This document shows, in pieces, positions 12,079 to 30,245 of a stretch of 64,000 bases of DNA. A program made the position numbers and the translations under genes. The number at the start of each line of letters is the position of its first letter. Position 1 is the stretch's first letter. Under the pieces are notes generated by a model, which was given only the letters and a program-made list of their open reading frames with translations, did no database searches and had not been told where the DNA came from. Source of the stretch: Typha latifolia (taxonomy: Eukaryota > Streptophyta > Magnoliopsida > Poales > Typhaceae); assembly GCA_019914945.1 (NCBI GenBank), contig CM034102.1, forward strand, positions 14,745,501 through 14,809,500, given 5' to 3'.

Positions 12079-13552
12079 TCAGTGGTCATCTTCATTTGGC
12101 CCAGGGCAATCAGCCGCCAAAGCTTCCGCTGATTCATACTGAAAAGAAGAATCAAAAAGCAATAATATGTAAAGTTACATCTATCAATTTAACAGCAAAT
12201 GAGAAGCAACAATATGTAAGTACCTCAGAAGAGGATTTTAATTTCGGTTCAAAGAATTCGACCTATCAATTTAACAACAATTGGAAAACTAACATATGCA
12301 AGTAAGTTCAAAAGAGTATTGTAATTTCAGTTCAAGAAAGATGGTAATATTTTACGATTTGAGATTGCACAGACCAGTGATGAGGCAAACTCTAAAAGTG
12401 GCAACTATCAAATTAACAACAATTGAGAAGCAATGACATGCAAGTACTTCATACTTGCAATATCAGTATCATATATGGGAATCCACTGCTTAGCTATAAG
12501 CTTGGAATATAATGGAGCAAACTGGAGCAGTTCCATAATAAAATGCTGGGCAATTTATTCACCTGACATCCACAGTAGAGGCAGTAGCAATGTTGATCTC
12601 TCAGCTTCATCAATATGTCATGCAAATCCTGCAAGATTACTTTCTAAGGTTATCATTGAATCCAGAACTTTCATAGAAGAAAAGGAAAATGTAATGAGAA
12701 CAGTGATCAATTTATATTTCATGATCTGCATTTGATCAAGCAGGCATGGATTCACAATAAACAATTGTAATTGTCATATAAAGCCTGAAGAGAAAAACTA
12801 AGAAATCTAAGGAGAGCCCAAAGAATTACCTCCTCGGTAATTACTTCTTCATCATCCTCCTCTCCCTCTTTCTTCTCCTTCTCATCCCCGTCATCCTCCG
12901 CCGGCTCAACGACCTCTCTATTCTCCAACTGCGCGAGTGCCGCCTCTGCCTTTTTGTAATCCCCAAAAACCCTTCGGCTCCTCCACTGCGTCCTCCGCCA
13001 CGACCCGAACTCCGCCATCATCTCCTCCTCCCTCCTCCTCTTCCTCTCCTCCGTCTCCCTCTCCTCCCTAACCGCCTTATCCCTCGCCGACTCCGCCCCA
13101 ATTCCAGCCCTGGATCGCCGGATCTCGAGCCCGACCGGCTCGGACCGGCCGGTCCCGGCCTTCCCCAGAGCAGAACCGGGGTCGTACCCCATCTGGCGTA
13201 GAAGCTTGAATCCGACGTTGGAGTCCGGGATTGGCGCCTCGAGTCTGGCGATGGTGCGGTCGTCCTCCTCGCGCTGCATCCGCTCGCGATCAAGACGACG
13301 CTGCTCCTGCCAGTTGAGGCCCTTAGGACGCCGCTTCGACTTCGATGGGTAGGGTAAAGGTTGCTCCTTGGAGATAGATTTCTAAGGGAAGAAGAAATCC
13401 AGGGTTAGGTTTAAGGTTTCGGAAGGGGGATTAGGGTTTATGCATCTTACCTTCTTGGAGGAGGAAGAAGAGGAGGAGAGCTCGGAAGGGAGGAAGAGGG
13501 AGAGATCACCCATGTAGTCATCGTCTTCTTCGCCTACGTCTCTACCCGCCAT
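12079..13552 (-). CDS. GPATCH11: G-patch domain protein, GPATCH11 (CCDC75) type
   Basis: Minus-strand gene with four exons: 13552-13451, 13381-12830, 12628-12563 and 12138-12079, all joined in phase, giving 259 residues. It has an acidic start (GEEDDDYMGDLSLFLP), a Lys/Arg-rich segment with GLNWQEQRR, and a G-patch at about residues 88-129 (NVGFKLLRQMGYDPGSALGKAGTG...GIG). An Arg/Glu-rich helical stretch follows, then an acidic run, then a C-terminal cysteine cluster (YCLYCGCQYES) ending CPGPNEDDH. G-patch plus this terminal Cys module (DUF4187) is the arrangement of GPATCH11. G-patch proteins act as cofactors of DEAH-box RNA helicases, so a nuclear RNA-processing role is inferred. The last two exons are only 66 and 60 nt. 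Confidence 0.92.
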
Positions 13553-13622
13553 TGTTGCGGGAGACGAGCGTCGACTGCAACGGCGATGTTTGCAGTCGAA
13601 TTTGGAAAATTGAAATTAAAAA

Positions 13623-13945
13623 GGGTTAAATATATTTTTACCCCGTACTTATACCTAAAATTATTTTTACTATGTACTTTAAAAATCTCAAACTAATCTT
13701 TAAATTTATTTTTACTATATTAATTTTTTTATTAATTTTAATTAAATATTTTAGTAATTTATTATATTATATTAAAATCTATATATCTTCTCTAATAAAT
13801 ACGATAAGAATATTTTAGTTATTCAGTTAAGTTTAACAAAAAACTAACAGTTTTACATTAACGAGTAGACTAGTTTAAAAAAATTTAATATATAAAAATA
13901 AAATAATTTTAAGTATAAATATAAGAAGTAAAATATATTTAACCC
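13623..13945. mobile_element. Mutator-like MITE with long terminal inverted repeats
   Basis: The left end begins GGGTTAAATATATTTTTACC and the right end, reverse-complemented, begins GGGTTAAATATATTTTACTT. Similarity continues for about 50 bases (both reach TAAAATTATTTT). Flanks are AATTAAAAA on the left and AGTTAAAAA on the right, a 9-bp near-match that fits a Mutator-type target duplication. The element is AT-rich, 323 bp, with no coding capacity. It lies just upstream of the G-patch gene start. Confidence 0.65.
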
Positions 13946-14326
13946 AGTTAAAAAATAAAAGCTTATGGGCTTCTATTGGGCTTTATTTGGTGGCCATTTA
14001 GAATCTGTGTAAAAGATGTATATCAGTGGAAAATGGAAAAAAAAAATAGTACCGACTTTAGTCCTAGATTAGTTAATTAAAGTACAAAACATGTATATAA
14101 GTAAGAAGATTTCACACAACTTACCTATATCCTCTAGCTTTTGGGTGTTCGTATCTAGTTGTATTATCCCCAGCTTAAACACTAACCTGGGTTTGGGTTG
14201 GGCTAAACCCCTTCCTATTCACTTCCAAACCTTTTCTAGTGGGCTTTCGTTTCAATTTTTTTAACACGGGTTCCTATTGAGTACTTAAAAAGATTTTATA
14301 TCTCGACCCAGATTACTGTATTTCAA

Positions 14327-14330
<4 letters not shown>

Positions 14331-14370
<40 letters not shown>
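14331..14370. repeat. (TA)n microsatellite
   Basis: About 20 uninterrupted AT units between the Mutator-like MITE and the hAT-like element. Confidence 0.97.
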
Positions 14371-14372
<2 letters not shown>

Positions 14373-14442
14373 TCCTAAAAATCTTTTATTTATTTGTATA
14401 AAGTTAATATGTATGTTCATCTCTATTGGAAACACTCTGGTT

Positions 14443-15240
14443 TAGGGGTGTAAACAAGCCGAGCCTGAGCGAGCCTCGGCTTGAAATTACTTTCGAGCCT
14501 TATAATTTTGCTCAGGCTCGGCTCAGCTTAACTCGAGTCGAGCTCGAGCTGAGCCCGAGAAAGCTTAGGCTTGATTAGAGGATGAGGCAGTGGCGGCGTG
14601 GGCGGTGGCGACTTGCCGAAGGAGTCAAAGATGGATGGAGGAGGAGGCGACGACGAGGAGATAGTGAATGAAGGAGGAGGAGGAAGCCGACGGAGTGGAC
14701 GAGGAGGAAGCCGACGGAGTGGACGAGGAGGAGGAGGAAGCCGACGGAGAGGAGGACATGGCGCCATGGTGGTGGCTTACCGATGGAGAGGGAGGAGGTG
14801 GCGGCGTGTGGGGTGAGGCTATGAGTGGTGATCAGGTGGATGAGGGTGAGGGTGAAGGTGAAGCTGAGGGTGGGGTGGGTGAGGGAATTGAGAGTGATGG
14901 CCTGATGGGTGAGGATGGGGAAGGTGACGTGATGAGGGAGGGTGGGGTAGGTGAGAATGGGTGAGAGTGATGGGGGTTATGAGTGAGGATGGATTAGTGA
15001 GGGACACTTGGCAATATTTCTTTATGCCACGTGTCCTTAGTTATAGCTAGTTAGGCTATCAAGTCCATCGAGGCTAACTTTATCAAGTCGGCTCCAGCTC
15101 AGGCTCGATTCGATATTAATTTTGAGCCTATTACAACGGCTCAGGCTCGGCTCAGCTCTGACCGAGCTGAGCCGGACTCGAGCTTCACTCGAGTCGAGCC
15201 TGAGCCAAGCCCGAGCCGCTCGTGAAGCGTGATAACCCTA
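14443..15240. mobile_element. Complete hAT-like non-autonomous element with 8-bp target duplication
   Basis: The 798-bp element begins TAGGGGTGTAAACAAGCC and ends ...GCGTGATAACCCTA, the reverse complement of a TAGGGTTAT start. It is flanked on both sides by a perfect CTCTGGTT (14435-14442 and 15241-15248). An 8-bp duplication with TAGGG-type termini is typical of the hAT superfamily. Both ends carry dense GAGCCGAGC/CTCGGCTC motifs that may be subterminal transposase-binding repeats. The interior is GA-rich with low-complexity Glu/Gly or Arg/Gly frames and no transposase. Relatives lie at 1-1107 and 21639-22328. Confidence 0.88.
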
Positions 15241-15248
15241 CTCTGGTT

Positions 15249-17048
15249 TTTATATGAATATATTTTTAAAACTTTTCTTGAATATCCCTCAAATCTATCT
15301 AATTATTAAAATTTCATTACCAGGAAAGGGCAAAACACTCTTGTTTTTTTTTTGTTTTTACATATTTTTTTTAGTAAATGGGTATACATATAGATAAAGC
15401 ACTTTGAAGACGTATAATTACAGCATACACTTTTATTTTGATTTTGAAGTTCTATCTTTTATTTTCTTTTCTTTTTTTAACTAAAGTAAAAGAAATTTAC
15501 TGTTTCAATCTAAGTTCGTCTCACTAGTTATTAGAGAGCTATGAGTTTTTGTTAAGAAGAAAGTTCTTAAGAAACTTTCACTTTTCAATATCAATTTCAT
15601 TTTCCTCACTTCCTGCGAATCAACTGCACTCTTAACCAGCAACTTGCAATTTCCATAAAATATGCAAATATGGCCAAGGCTTTTTTTTGCATTTACGCTC
15701 TACACTTCTTTGCGTAATAAACTATATTTCGATCAAATATGCAAATTTGGCTAAGGTTGAGAGAAGTTTTGAAAAAAATTGAGATATGCATAACGAAAAT
15801 AATTCAAATTAAGGTGGCCTTAGTCGTCGTATAATGAATACTTATTTATATGTATTTTGATTAAATTTAGCATAAGATAAATTATGAGATAATTATGCAT
15901 AAAATCTTATTATAGATAGAAATGTGAGATAAAGTTATGCATACTTTTTAATGCAAAATTTATATTACAATTAACATATTTATCAACAGTTTAGTGATTA
16001 AATATAAAATCTTATATAAATTATTTTAAGTAATTATTATATTTTATAACTAAAGATAAAAATATAAATAAATTTAATTTATATCTAGATATATATAAAG
16101 TTATCCTTAAAAAAAACCTTTTTTTAAACCTTACGGACCAGAGGCTAAAGATTAAGATATGCTTAAAAACGACTGTAGTGGTATAACTTTTGTCCACATT
16201 TCAATCTTTAATCAAGAGATCCAATTTTTCAACTTTTTTTTCAAGAAAAAAAAGAAACTTGACAAGTAAAACAAAGAAATCAGGCTAGGTTTTCTTTATT
16301 CTTTGGGTTCACGAAAGAATCTTTAAATGACCCTTTTTGATATATAAACTTCCAAAGAGGAAATAGACAACCTTGACGTTGAGGGCAAGGCACAACAATT
16401 CAAGCATGGGCCATGTCGAATTTTAATGCAGAGTAGATGAATGATCAGCATCACTTAAATTTCTACATTAAGATGACAACCAGAATTGAAGTCTTCAGAC
16501 TTACATATAATTAAGCAAGCGTTCCCATTTCTATTGCACTGCAGCATGCCAAAACCCTCAAGTTTTAACATCTCTTATTCACTTTAGAACGTCTTAGAAA
16601 TTGCCATCCAAATAGGGGTTTACTTGTTGAATTAGAGCAGTAGTTACTCCCAAAATAATAAGAGTCGCTAAAAGATCACTCTCAGCTACTATTTACTCTC
16701 CAGGACTTGTCCTACTCGTGACAGCCAAAATGGACAACTACGCACCTTACAAATGGATATATATATTTAGTTTAATTAATTCAGTCCGAATCTTCGTTCG
16801 GTGCATGCTTCCAAAAGTAAAATTCAAAACGAACGGCAGGGTTTACGACATATTTTAAATCACAATGCAGCTGATGAAGTCTGAAAGATCCTACTGACAT
16901 GATGTTTTAATTTATTTATCTCATGGAATGATACAAGTCTTGCATTCACGAGTTTTTTTTTGTCTCACATGCAGCAAGAAAGTCCTTTAAATATATGGGT
17001 GTACTTGTAGTTAGACAGAGAGCACTCAGAAGCTCTGCAAGTAGAGCC
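15249..17048. other. Intergenic DNA and promoter of first beta-glucosidase gene
   Basis: AT-rich sequence with poly-T and poly-A runs and no convincing reading frame. The start of the first beta-glucosidase gene is at 17049; a TTTAAATATA at about 16987 could serve as a TATA-like element. Confidence 0.5.
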
Positions 17049-20735
<3,687 letters not shown>

Positions 20736-20872
20736 AGTTAACTCCCTATGTGAGAATGATATCATTTACATGTAATAAGATCCAACTTTGGGTCATGTGT
20801 TGGTGAAACAACGGCAACACTGTTTTAATTTCAAGATGTTTCACACCCAATTTGGTAGTGTCTTGCTACAAA

Positions 20873-21461
20873 TAGACATGATCAAAGGGCCCAGCCCGCC
20901 TGTGCCCGGCTCGACCCGGCCCGATTTAGACCGGGCTACGTCTGGCCCGGACCCGATTTAGGCCCCGCTCGGCCCGAGCCTGAACTATCCATGGGTGGCA
21001 CGGCCAGCCCTTTCCCCGCCCGATCCGGCCCGAAAGCCCGCCCATTTGGCCCCGCAACTAGGCCCGCCCGTTCTGCTACAGTAGCCTGCCTGTCTGCTAC
21101 AGTAAATTTTTTTTGGTATTGTATCGCTTTGCATTATTTTAAGCACACCTTTAAAAAATTTTAATTTATTTTAATTATTTTTTAAATGGAGGAATATAAA
21201 CATTTTTTTTAAAAAAAAAGCTAATAGTTAAAAAAATTATAAAAATAGCTAAAATATGGGTTGGGCCGAGTATTGGTTGGTCGGGTCGGGTTGGCCTGAC
21301 TGGCTAGCCCGATCTCTCACGGGCCGACGGGCGATAACGGGCTAGACTATTCTAGTTCGGCTTAAGTGATTGGTGGGTCGGACCGTGAATAAATACTTAA
21401 GTCCGGTTGGCCAGAAAAGCCCGACTCGAATCCGGCTCGGCCCGCCCGTTGATCATGTCTA
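20873..21461. mobile_element. hAT-like MITE with TAGACATGATCAA termini
   Basis: The 589-bp element has perfect 13-bp terminal inverted repeats TAGACATGATCAA and is flanked by a perfect 8-bp duplication GCTACAAA (20865-20872 and 21462-21469). Next to the termini are GC-rich arrays of GGCCCGGC/GCCCGACC motifs; the middle is AT-rich and non-coding. The 8-bp duplication points to hAT. The corresponding flank downstream of the second beta-glucosidase lacks it, so it arrived after the gene duplication. Confidence 0.85.
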
Positions 21462-21638
21462 GCTACAAATGATGAGGAGTTATTAATTCATGAATAAGAA
21501 TCTCGTAGTCTTTTTATTAATTTTTTCTCATCCGCTTTCTTGCTATGCATTCTCCTTGTTCGTGGGGAGAAAAAAAAGGGAATAAAGTGGTGTTTAGACA
21601 TGCAAAATCAAATTCTCGCTTGTATTAGTAGATGCAGT

Positions 21639-22328
21639 TAGGGGGCGTAAATGAGTCAGCCAAAACTAGCCGATTTTAGATCAGACTCAGCTCGAAATTA
21701 ATTTCTAACCCTACTTTGATGTTTAAGTTCGGCTCAACTCAACTCGTGCCGAGCCAAACCGAGCCCAAAAGTGAGCTCGAGCTTTATCAGAGTAGGAGGA
21801 GGAGGTTGCCGTCGTCGATAAAAGGAGGCGCTGAAATAGGGTGGAGGAGGATGGGTGATGTATGGATCTCGGCGACCGTGAGGTGACCGGGTGAGAGGCC
21901 TATGAAGTGACGGAGAGGAGAGGGAGGAGTAGAAGTAATAATTGTCCCATGCTTTTATTTTTATTTTTATTTGTACTATGATATATTGATATCCATCGTC
22001 TCATCTCCTCGGCATGTGAAAAGGTGCCTTGTTTCTTGGACCTCCTACCATCCTTTTCTTTTAGCAAATCTCTTACCATCCTCTGAGTTTCGTGTGCATT
22101 ATTTATCTCAATTGAATACGTTGTCAAGTTGGTGGGACTCGATACGTCTGTGACTTTATAATCTCGATTGGTCGTAGCAGGGATAAACGAGCCTATCGAC
22201 CAGCTCCGGCTCCGGATTAAATAGAAATTTAAATTTAAGCATTAAAATAAATTTAAGCTCGATTTAACTTGAGCCGAGCCGGGTTTGAGTCCGAGCTTCG
22301 GCCGAGTCGTAGTCGCTCGTTTATTTTG
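21639..22328. mobile_element. hAT-like element, right terminus lost
   Basis: It starts TAGGGGGCGTAAATGAG and ends with the subterminal GCTCGTTTATTTT also seen in the element at 1-1107, but the final AGCAACCCTA and the right target duplication are missing. GAGCCGAGC-type arrays occur near both ends. The paralogous flank at about 26920-26950 (GATGCAGTTTGGGAGAGGGTAATGAG) is uninterrupted and serves as the empty site. Confidence 0.72.
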
Positions 22329-22850
22329 AGGAGAGGCAATGAGTTCCATGCGCTTCGCTTCTTTATGGTGCAATTTACGGTGAAACAAACCTCAATAGAT
22401 GTAGCTTGCAAAGGGTTTACATTTAATCGGCAAATTCGTATTCTCGAAATTCTTCGAAAATGTCTTTGGTGGGTGAACCTTGGTTGTCATTCATAGAATC
22501 AAGGAATTGCTACGGTGATTATCGTATAACGGTTCAAAAAATTTGGTTAATTATGTCTTTCTATTAAAGTTGTAGATTGGATAGGATCACGAGGATCAAT
22601 TGATCCGTCGCAGTTTAATTGTACTCATCTGCTGCTCACCTCACTATCATAATTAGTTTTCCATCTCGATATAAACCCACTCATTTTTTTTTTATCTAAT
22701 AGGAATATCAAAAAAATAATTGTTAATTGTTACGTGATTAATTTTATAACTTATGAGAAGATATTAAATAATTGAAGAAGTTGAAAGTGTCATTCTATAT
22801 GTTTAGTGGGTTTAATATTTGTTCAAATCTATTGCATCGATCCCCACCCA
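22329..22850. repeat. Duplicated downstream flank of beta-glucosidase copy 1
   Basis: This sequence is similar to 26945-27320 downstream of copy 2, for example GAGTTCCAT near the start and TTGCTACRGTGATTATYGT further on. It shows that the segmental duplication covered more than 1 kb past the stop codon. I see no gene in it. Confidence 0.7.
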
Positions 22851-22869
22851 ACTGACTAGTACAATTGAT

Positions 22870-23215
22870 ACCGCACTGGGAAAAAGAACTCTCAATGACT
22901 AATTTTTAGTCGGTTTAGTATTTCTTTATTTGTTTACTAGTTCGATTAGTTTTGAATTTATCTAGAAATTCTATTTAATTAATTCCGAGATTAATTAGGA
23001 CTTGTATTTAATTCTGAGTTTAATTAGGAATTGTATTTATCGAGAAATTATGTTTGATTCCAATTTTTTGTCGGAATTAGATTTGATCCCTATAAATAGA
23101 GTTCGAACCCTTGCGTTATTATTCATCCAATCTTTCTAATAGAATTTTTACTCTCTTTGATAGTTCTACTATACTTCTTCTGTCCTAAGGCACGTAGCAC
23201 TATTCTTGCGTCCTA
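22870..23215 (+). mobile_element. Possible solo LTR fragment upstream of beta-glucosidase copy 2
   Basis: The text resembles plant LTRs: repeated TTTAATTAGGA-type phrases, a TATA box CTATAAATAGA at 23090-23100, then TTCGAACCCTTGCG..TTATTCATCCAATC, a leader-like region with TAATAGAATTTTTACTCTCTTTGATAG, and a GTCCTAAGG(C/A)ACG direct repeat. The boundaries are not resolved. It abuts the point where homology between the two beta-glucosidase copies begins (AGAAGCTCTGCAA). Confidence 0.4.
23090..23100 (+). promoter_or_regulatory. TATA box upstream of beta-glucosidase copy 2
   Basis: CTATAAATAGA lies about 160 bases before the ATG at 23260, a suitable position for a core promoter. It sits in LTR-like sequence rather than in sequence shared with copy 1. 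Confidence 0.55.
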
Positions 23216-23259
23216 AGGAACGCATTGAGAAGCTCTGCAAACCAACCGTAAATCCTGCA

Positions 23260-26609
<3,350 letters not shown>

Positions 26610-28110
26610 AGTTGAGGATGATATCATCCACGCAAACGAGATCAAACTTTTAGTGTTATGTTAGATAGAATAGATACAGCCTGCTTCTATTTTTGTTTTT
26701 TGTTTTTTAATATTAAATTTGTATCTATTTACTTTTGAAAAGTTATAGTTAATCAAATTATTATTTTGGACATCAAAGTTATTTCAGAGATTTTATTCAG
26801 CATACTACTACTTTCTTAATTTTTCCTCACCCTCTTTCTCGCTAAGCATTCACCCTGAAAAAGAAGAAGGAATAAAGTGGTGTTTAGGTATGCAAAACCG
26901 AATATTTACTCGCTTGTATTGGTAGATGCAGTTTGGGAGAGGGTAATGAGTTCCATCTGCCTCTTCATGGCTCAATTTACAGTGATATAAATCTTAGTAG
27001 GAGCTTTATTCTGCTGGTTGGATGCAGCTTTGAGAGGGTTTATTTTTAGTCGACAAATCCATCATCTCGAAATTCTGTGAAAATGCCTTCGGAGGGTGAA
27101 CCTTGGTTGTCATCAAGGAATTGCTACAGTGATTATTGTTTAACGATTCAAATAATTCGGGGAATTGTGTCTTTTTCGTTGAAGTTGTAGACCGGATAAG
27201 ATTAGAATGTCACTCTCTCTTGCTCTGCTTCGGTTTGGCGTAGGATCAATTGATTTTTCGCCGCCGACTTCCCTCACTTAGTGATGCCCATCTGTCTGCT
27301 GGCCTCACTGCCATGTTAGGTGGGTGAGGTTTCTTTGGGTGAAAAAAGAGTTCAAGACTCGTTTACGGTAGTAGTCTGTGTTTTTCGGTGTTTGTGTTTT
27401 CAACAATATCCTAATGATATTTGGACCTCAAAGTTATGCTTTTTTAGGGATCTCTAGCATAATTATTGTGGAGAAAATTGTTTGATGATTTAGTGGTTTG
27501 GCTTAATAATTCTGCTTAGTTGAGATTTACTAGTAATTTTATTGTTATTAAATCTTATTGTTATTAAAAATGAAACGACATCGAGATTTACCAGTAAATT
27601 TTCTTTAAATTTCAAATAATTCACTTTCTTCCGTTTACGGGCTATAGCCAATGTGAGAATTGGGCCAGGCCTTGAATTTTAACGGCTCCATTAGCCTGCA
27701 GGCTGATCCTAATTTTGTAGCCCAATTGGTACTCGAATTACAAGGACATTTCCGTAATTTAGTACCTCAGTGGCTTAAAAATCTCCTTCGAATCGCCTAA
27801 AATCATCCCCTGAAGGTATCAAATCCTCCCCCAATTCATTTGGTACGCCATTGTTTGTATTTTGTTTTCATTTTTATTCTGAATCTTGTATCGTTTACAG
27901 CCCCAGTTGATCAAAAGGTGCAAATCGTGATCTTTTTTTTTTTTTTCTCGAAAACGTTTGGGATTTCGATTTCCCTTCCTTGATCTATTCGATCTTTCTG
28001 CGAATTCTAGGGTTCTAATTTGCTCTGTCCGTAATGCTAGTGGGTGTTTCTTCCATGTTTTCTCCTGATCAGTTGTGTTGATTTGTGTATGGATTTATTG
28101 GATGAAAAGA
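26610..28110. other. Duplicated flank of beta-glucosidase copy 2, then OEP16-3 promoter
   Basis: The first about 700 bases match the downstream flank of copy 1, without its two transposon insertions. From about 27330 on, the sequence is ordinary intergenic DNA. The last 250 bases, with a poly-T run and TTCTAGGGTTC, are probably the leader of the next gene. Confidence 0.6.
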
Positions 28111-29892
28111 ATGGATCAAACGGAGCTTAATCTAATGGAGGACGAGGATTCCCCCGTCACGAAGACGCTTAAGGGGGCGACCGTGGGTTTGGCAGCGGGA
28201 ACCATCTGGGGCACCGTTGTTGCCACGTGGCACGATGTCCCTCGGGTTGAGAGAAGCGTTGCGCTTCCCGGGTTGGTCAGAACCCTAAAGATGTGCGGCA
28301 ACTACGGTCTCACGTTTGCCGCCGTCGGTGGGCTCTACATTGGAGTGGAGCAGCTGGTGCAGAAGCAGAGGATGAAGAGGGATTTCGTCAATGGCGCAGT
28401 CGGTGCTTTTGTTGCCGGAGCATCTGTTTATGGTTTTAAAGGTGAGGTTTTTATCTCCCTCTCTCCCTCTCTTTCTCTCTCTCTTTAAACCTAAGTCCAT
28501 TTATATTGGTGTTTTTCTCATAGCCTATGTAATCCTTCTCTCTGCTTGACTATTATGTTATGTTACTTGTTTTTCGTTCTATAACATGAGTTTATGTAAC
28601 ATTGTAACTACTATCTTTGACTTGTGGTACATATGGTTTGGGAAGGTCAGTTGATATCTAAAATCTTCTTCAGGATCTATGTTCGTAATTAGTCTCTAAG
28701 CTTTTAGAAATTTTTGTCTATGCTCGATTTTTTGTCACTGGTTTTGAATAATATTTTTGTGATCGTGTTCTCTGTACAGATTTTGTTCCCTGTCTTTTGA
28801 CGGTTTGATTGAGGAGTCCTAATGAAGCACATATATAGATACGGATACATTAGAATATAGATATGGAGATATGACAAATTCTTAAAAAATAGGATATAGA
28901 TACGGCATAGATACATTAGGATACGAATACAGCAAATCCTTAAAAAGTATGAAGATAAATAAATTAATAAAAAATATATGTATCTGCAATTAAATGTCAA
29001 CCAATGCAAAATATGGTAAAAACATGTATTAACCAAGTGTCCAGGTTAGATAACTTATGTACTAAATAAGTTCAAAATGATTTAGAGTTGGGACAAAAAA
29101 ACGTGAAAAATGTCGCCATGTCCAACAATTAAAATCGATTAATTTTTATTTGAATACTCCTTTAGGCATATTTGATATGTATTAGTGCCGCATTGGAGAT
29201 ATATCCCTATCTGATACATATCAGATATGTGTATGACACCTCGTATAAGATATCTGTGTTTCATAGGTTAGCCCTAAGCACCTAAGGCAGGGAGTGATGC
29301 TCTACATCAATTATGGGATATGAATTTAATGGTAATTTAATAATATTACTTATATCACAGCAATTGGAGAATAATTAGTAAGTTCAATTGCCTATGTGTT
29401 GCCTGTTTATGTACATCGTATAGCTTGGGATAAGCAATGTTTCGGAAAAAGCTGGGGATAGTGTTGAGATGTGGAGAAAATTTGTACTCTTGTGTATCCT
29501 ATGTTATTTGTTCTATCGGATTGAGCTGTTGCAGACAAAAAGTCTGAAAAACTTGATAACTCTATCATGTGCTTCATTTCATAACTTAATCATGAAACTA
29601 TGATATATAATAACAATTAGCACCAACAATACCTATTGAGATTTGGTTATATGAGCGTAGAAAGAGAAGTGCAGCTACATTGGCAGCAAATAAATCTGAG
29701 ATATTTGATTAGATCAGGATGGTGTAGAGGAAAAAAATTTCTGGAGAAGCACTGACGCATTTAGTTGCCACCATTAATTTATCTCAGATCCTTATCATGG
29801 AGCTCAAAAACTCATCCGGAATTCTCTGTGTTCGTCTATCTCTATGTGCAGATTATTCGATTTCAATTTTGCACTTTAGTAAAGAATTCTAC

Positions 29893-29953
<61 letters not shown>

Positions 29954-30245
29954 GGCAAACATACACATGATACAGCAATATCTCGTCAATTTTGCAACTC
30001 ACTGACTATTTCGAACTCTCTGTTCTTTCCTTATGTTTCATCTTATCATGTGGAGAAAGATCTAAACTTTACATCTAACTTGTTACTAATTGACAGGAAG
30101 GAGCATTCAGACAGCCATTTCTGCAGGTTCTTGTTTGGCTTTTACTTCTGCTATGCTCGATATAGGTGGTAGGACCACAAGAGTGGACAATGGTAAGGAG
30201 TATTACGCATACACCACCGAGAAGAGGCCATCTATCAAGCAATAA
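28111..30245 (+). CDS. OEP16-3: OEP16-3 / complex I subunit B14.7-like protein (PRAT, Tim17/22/23 family)
   Basis: Two exons, 28111-28441 and 30097-30245, totalling 480 nt and 159 residues. The protein reads DSPVTKTLKGATVGLAAGT, ATWHDVPRVERSVALPGLVRTLKMCG, GLTFAAVGGLYIGVEQLVQKQRMKRDFVNGAVGAFVAGA and ends with TTRVDNGKEYYAYTTEKRP. These are the hallmarks of plant OEP16-3, a PRAT-family membrane protein with about four hydrophobic Gly-rich helices. The Arabidopsis orthologue (At2g42210) is described both as OEP16-3 and as mitochondrial complex I subunit B14.7 (NDUFA11-like); a mitochondrial inner-membrane role is therefore likely. I chose the ATG at 28111 because MDQTELN aligns with the family start; an in-frame ATG at 28102 would add three residues. 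Confidence 0.93.
28818..29270. repeat. MITE-like repeat with GATAC-rich inverted ends in OEP16-3 intron
   Basis: The left part repeats GATACGGATAC and GATACATTAGGATAC. The right end, reverse-complemented (ATGAAACACAGATATCTTATACG), loosely matches the left start (ATGAAGCACATATATAGATACGG). No clear target duplication is visible, so the element type is uncertain. Confidence 0.35.
29896..29950. repeat. (TC)n microsatellite in OEP16-3 intron
   Basis: About 27 uninterrupted TC units, roughly 150 bases before the second exon. Confidence 0.97.

Noticed and set aside
14598..15007. Glu/Gly, Arg/Gly and Pro/His-rich frames
   Set aside because: Low-complexity translation of the GA-rich interior of the hAT-like element on the two strands.
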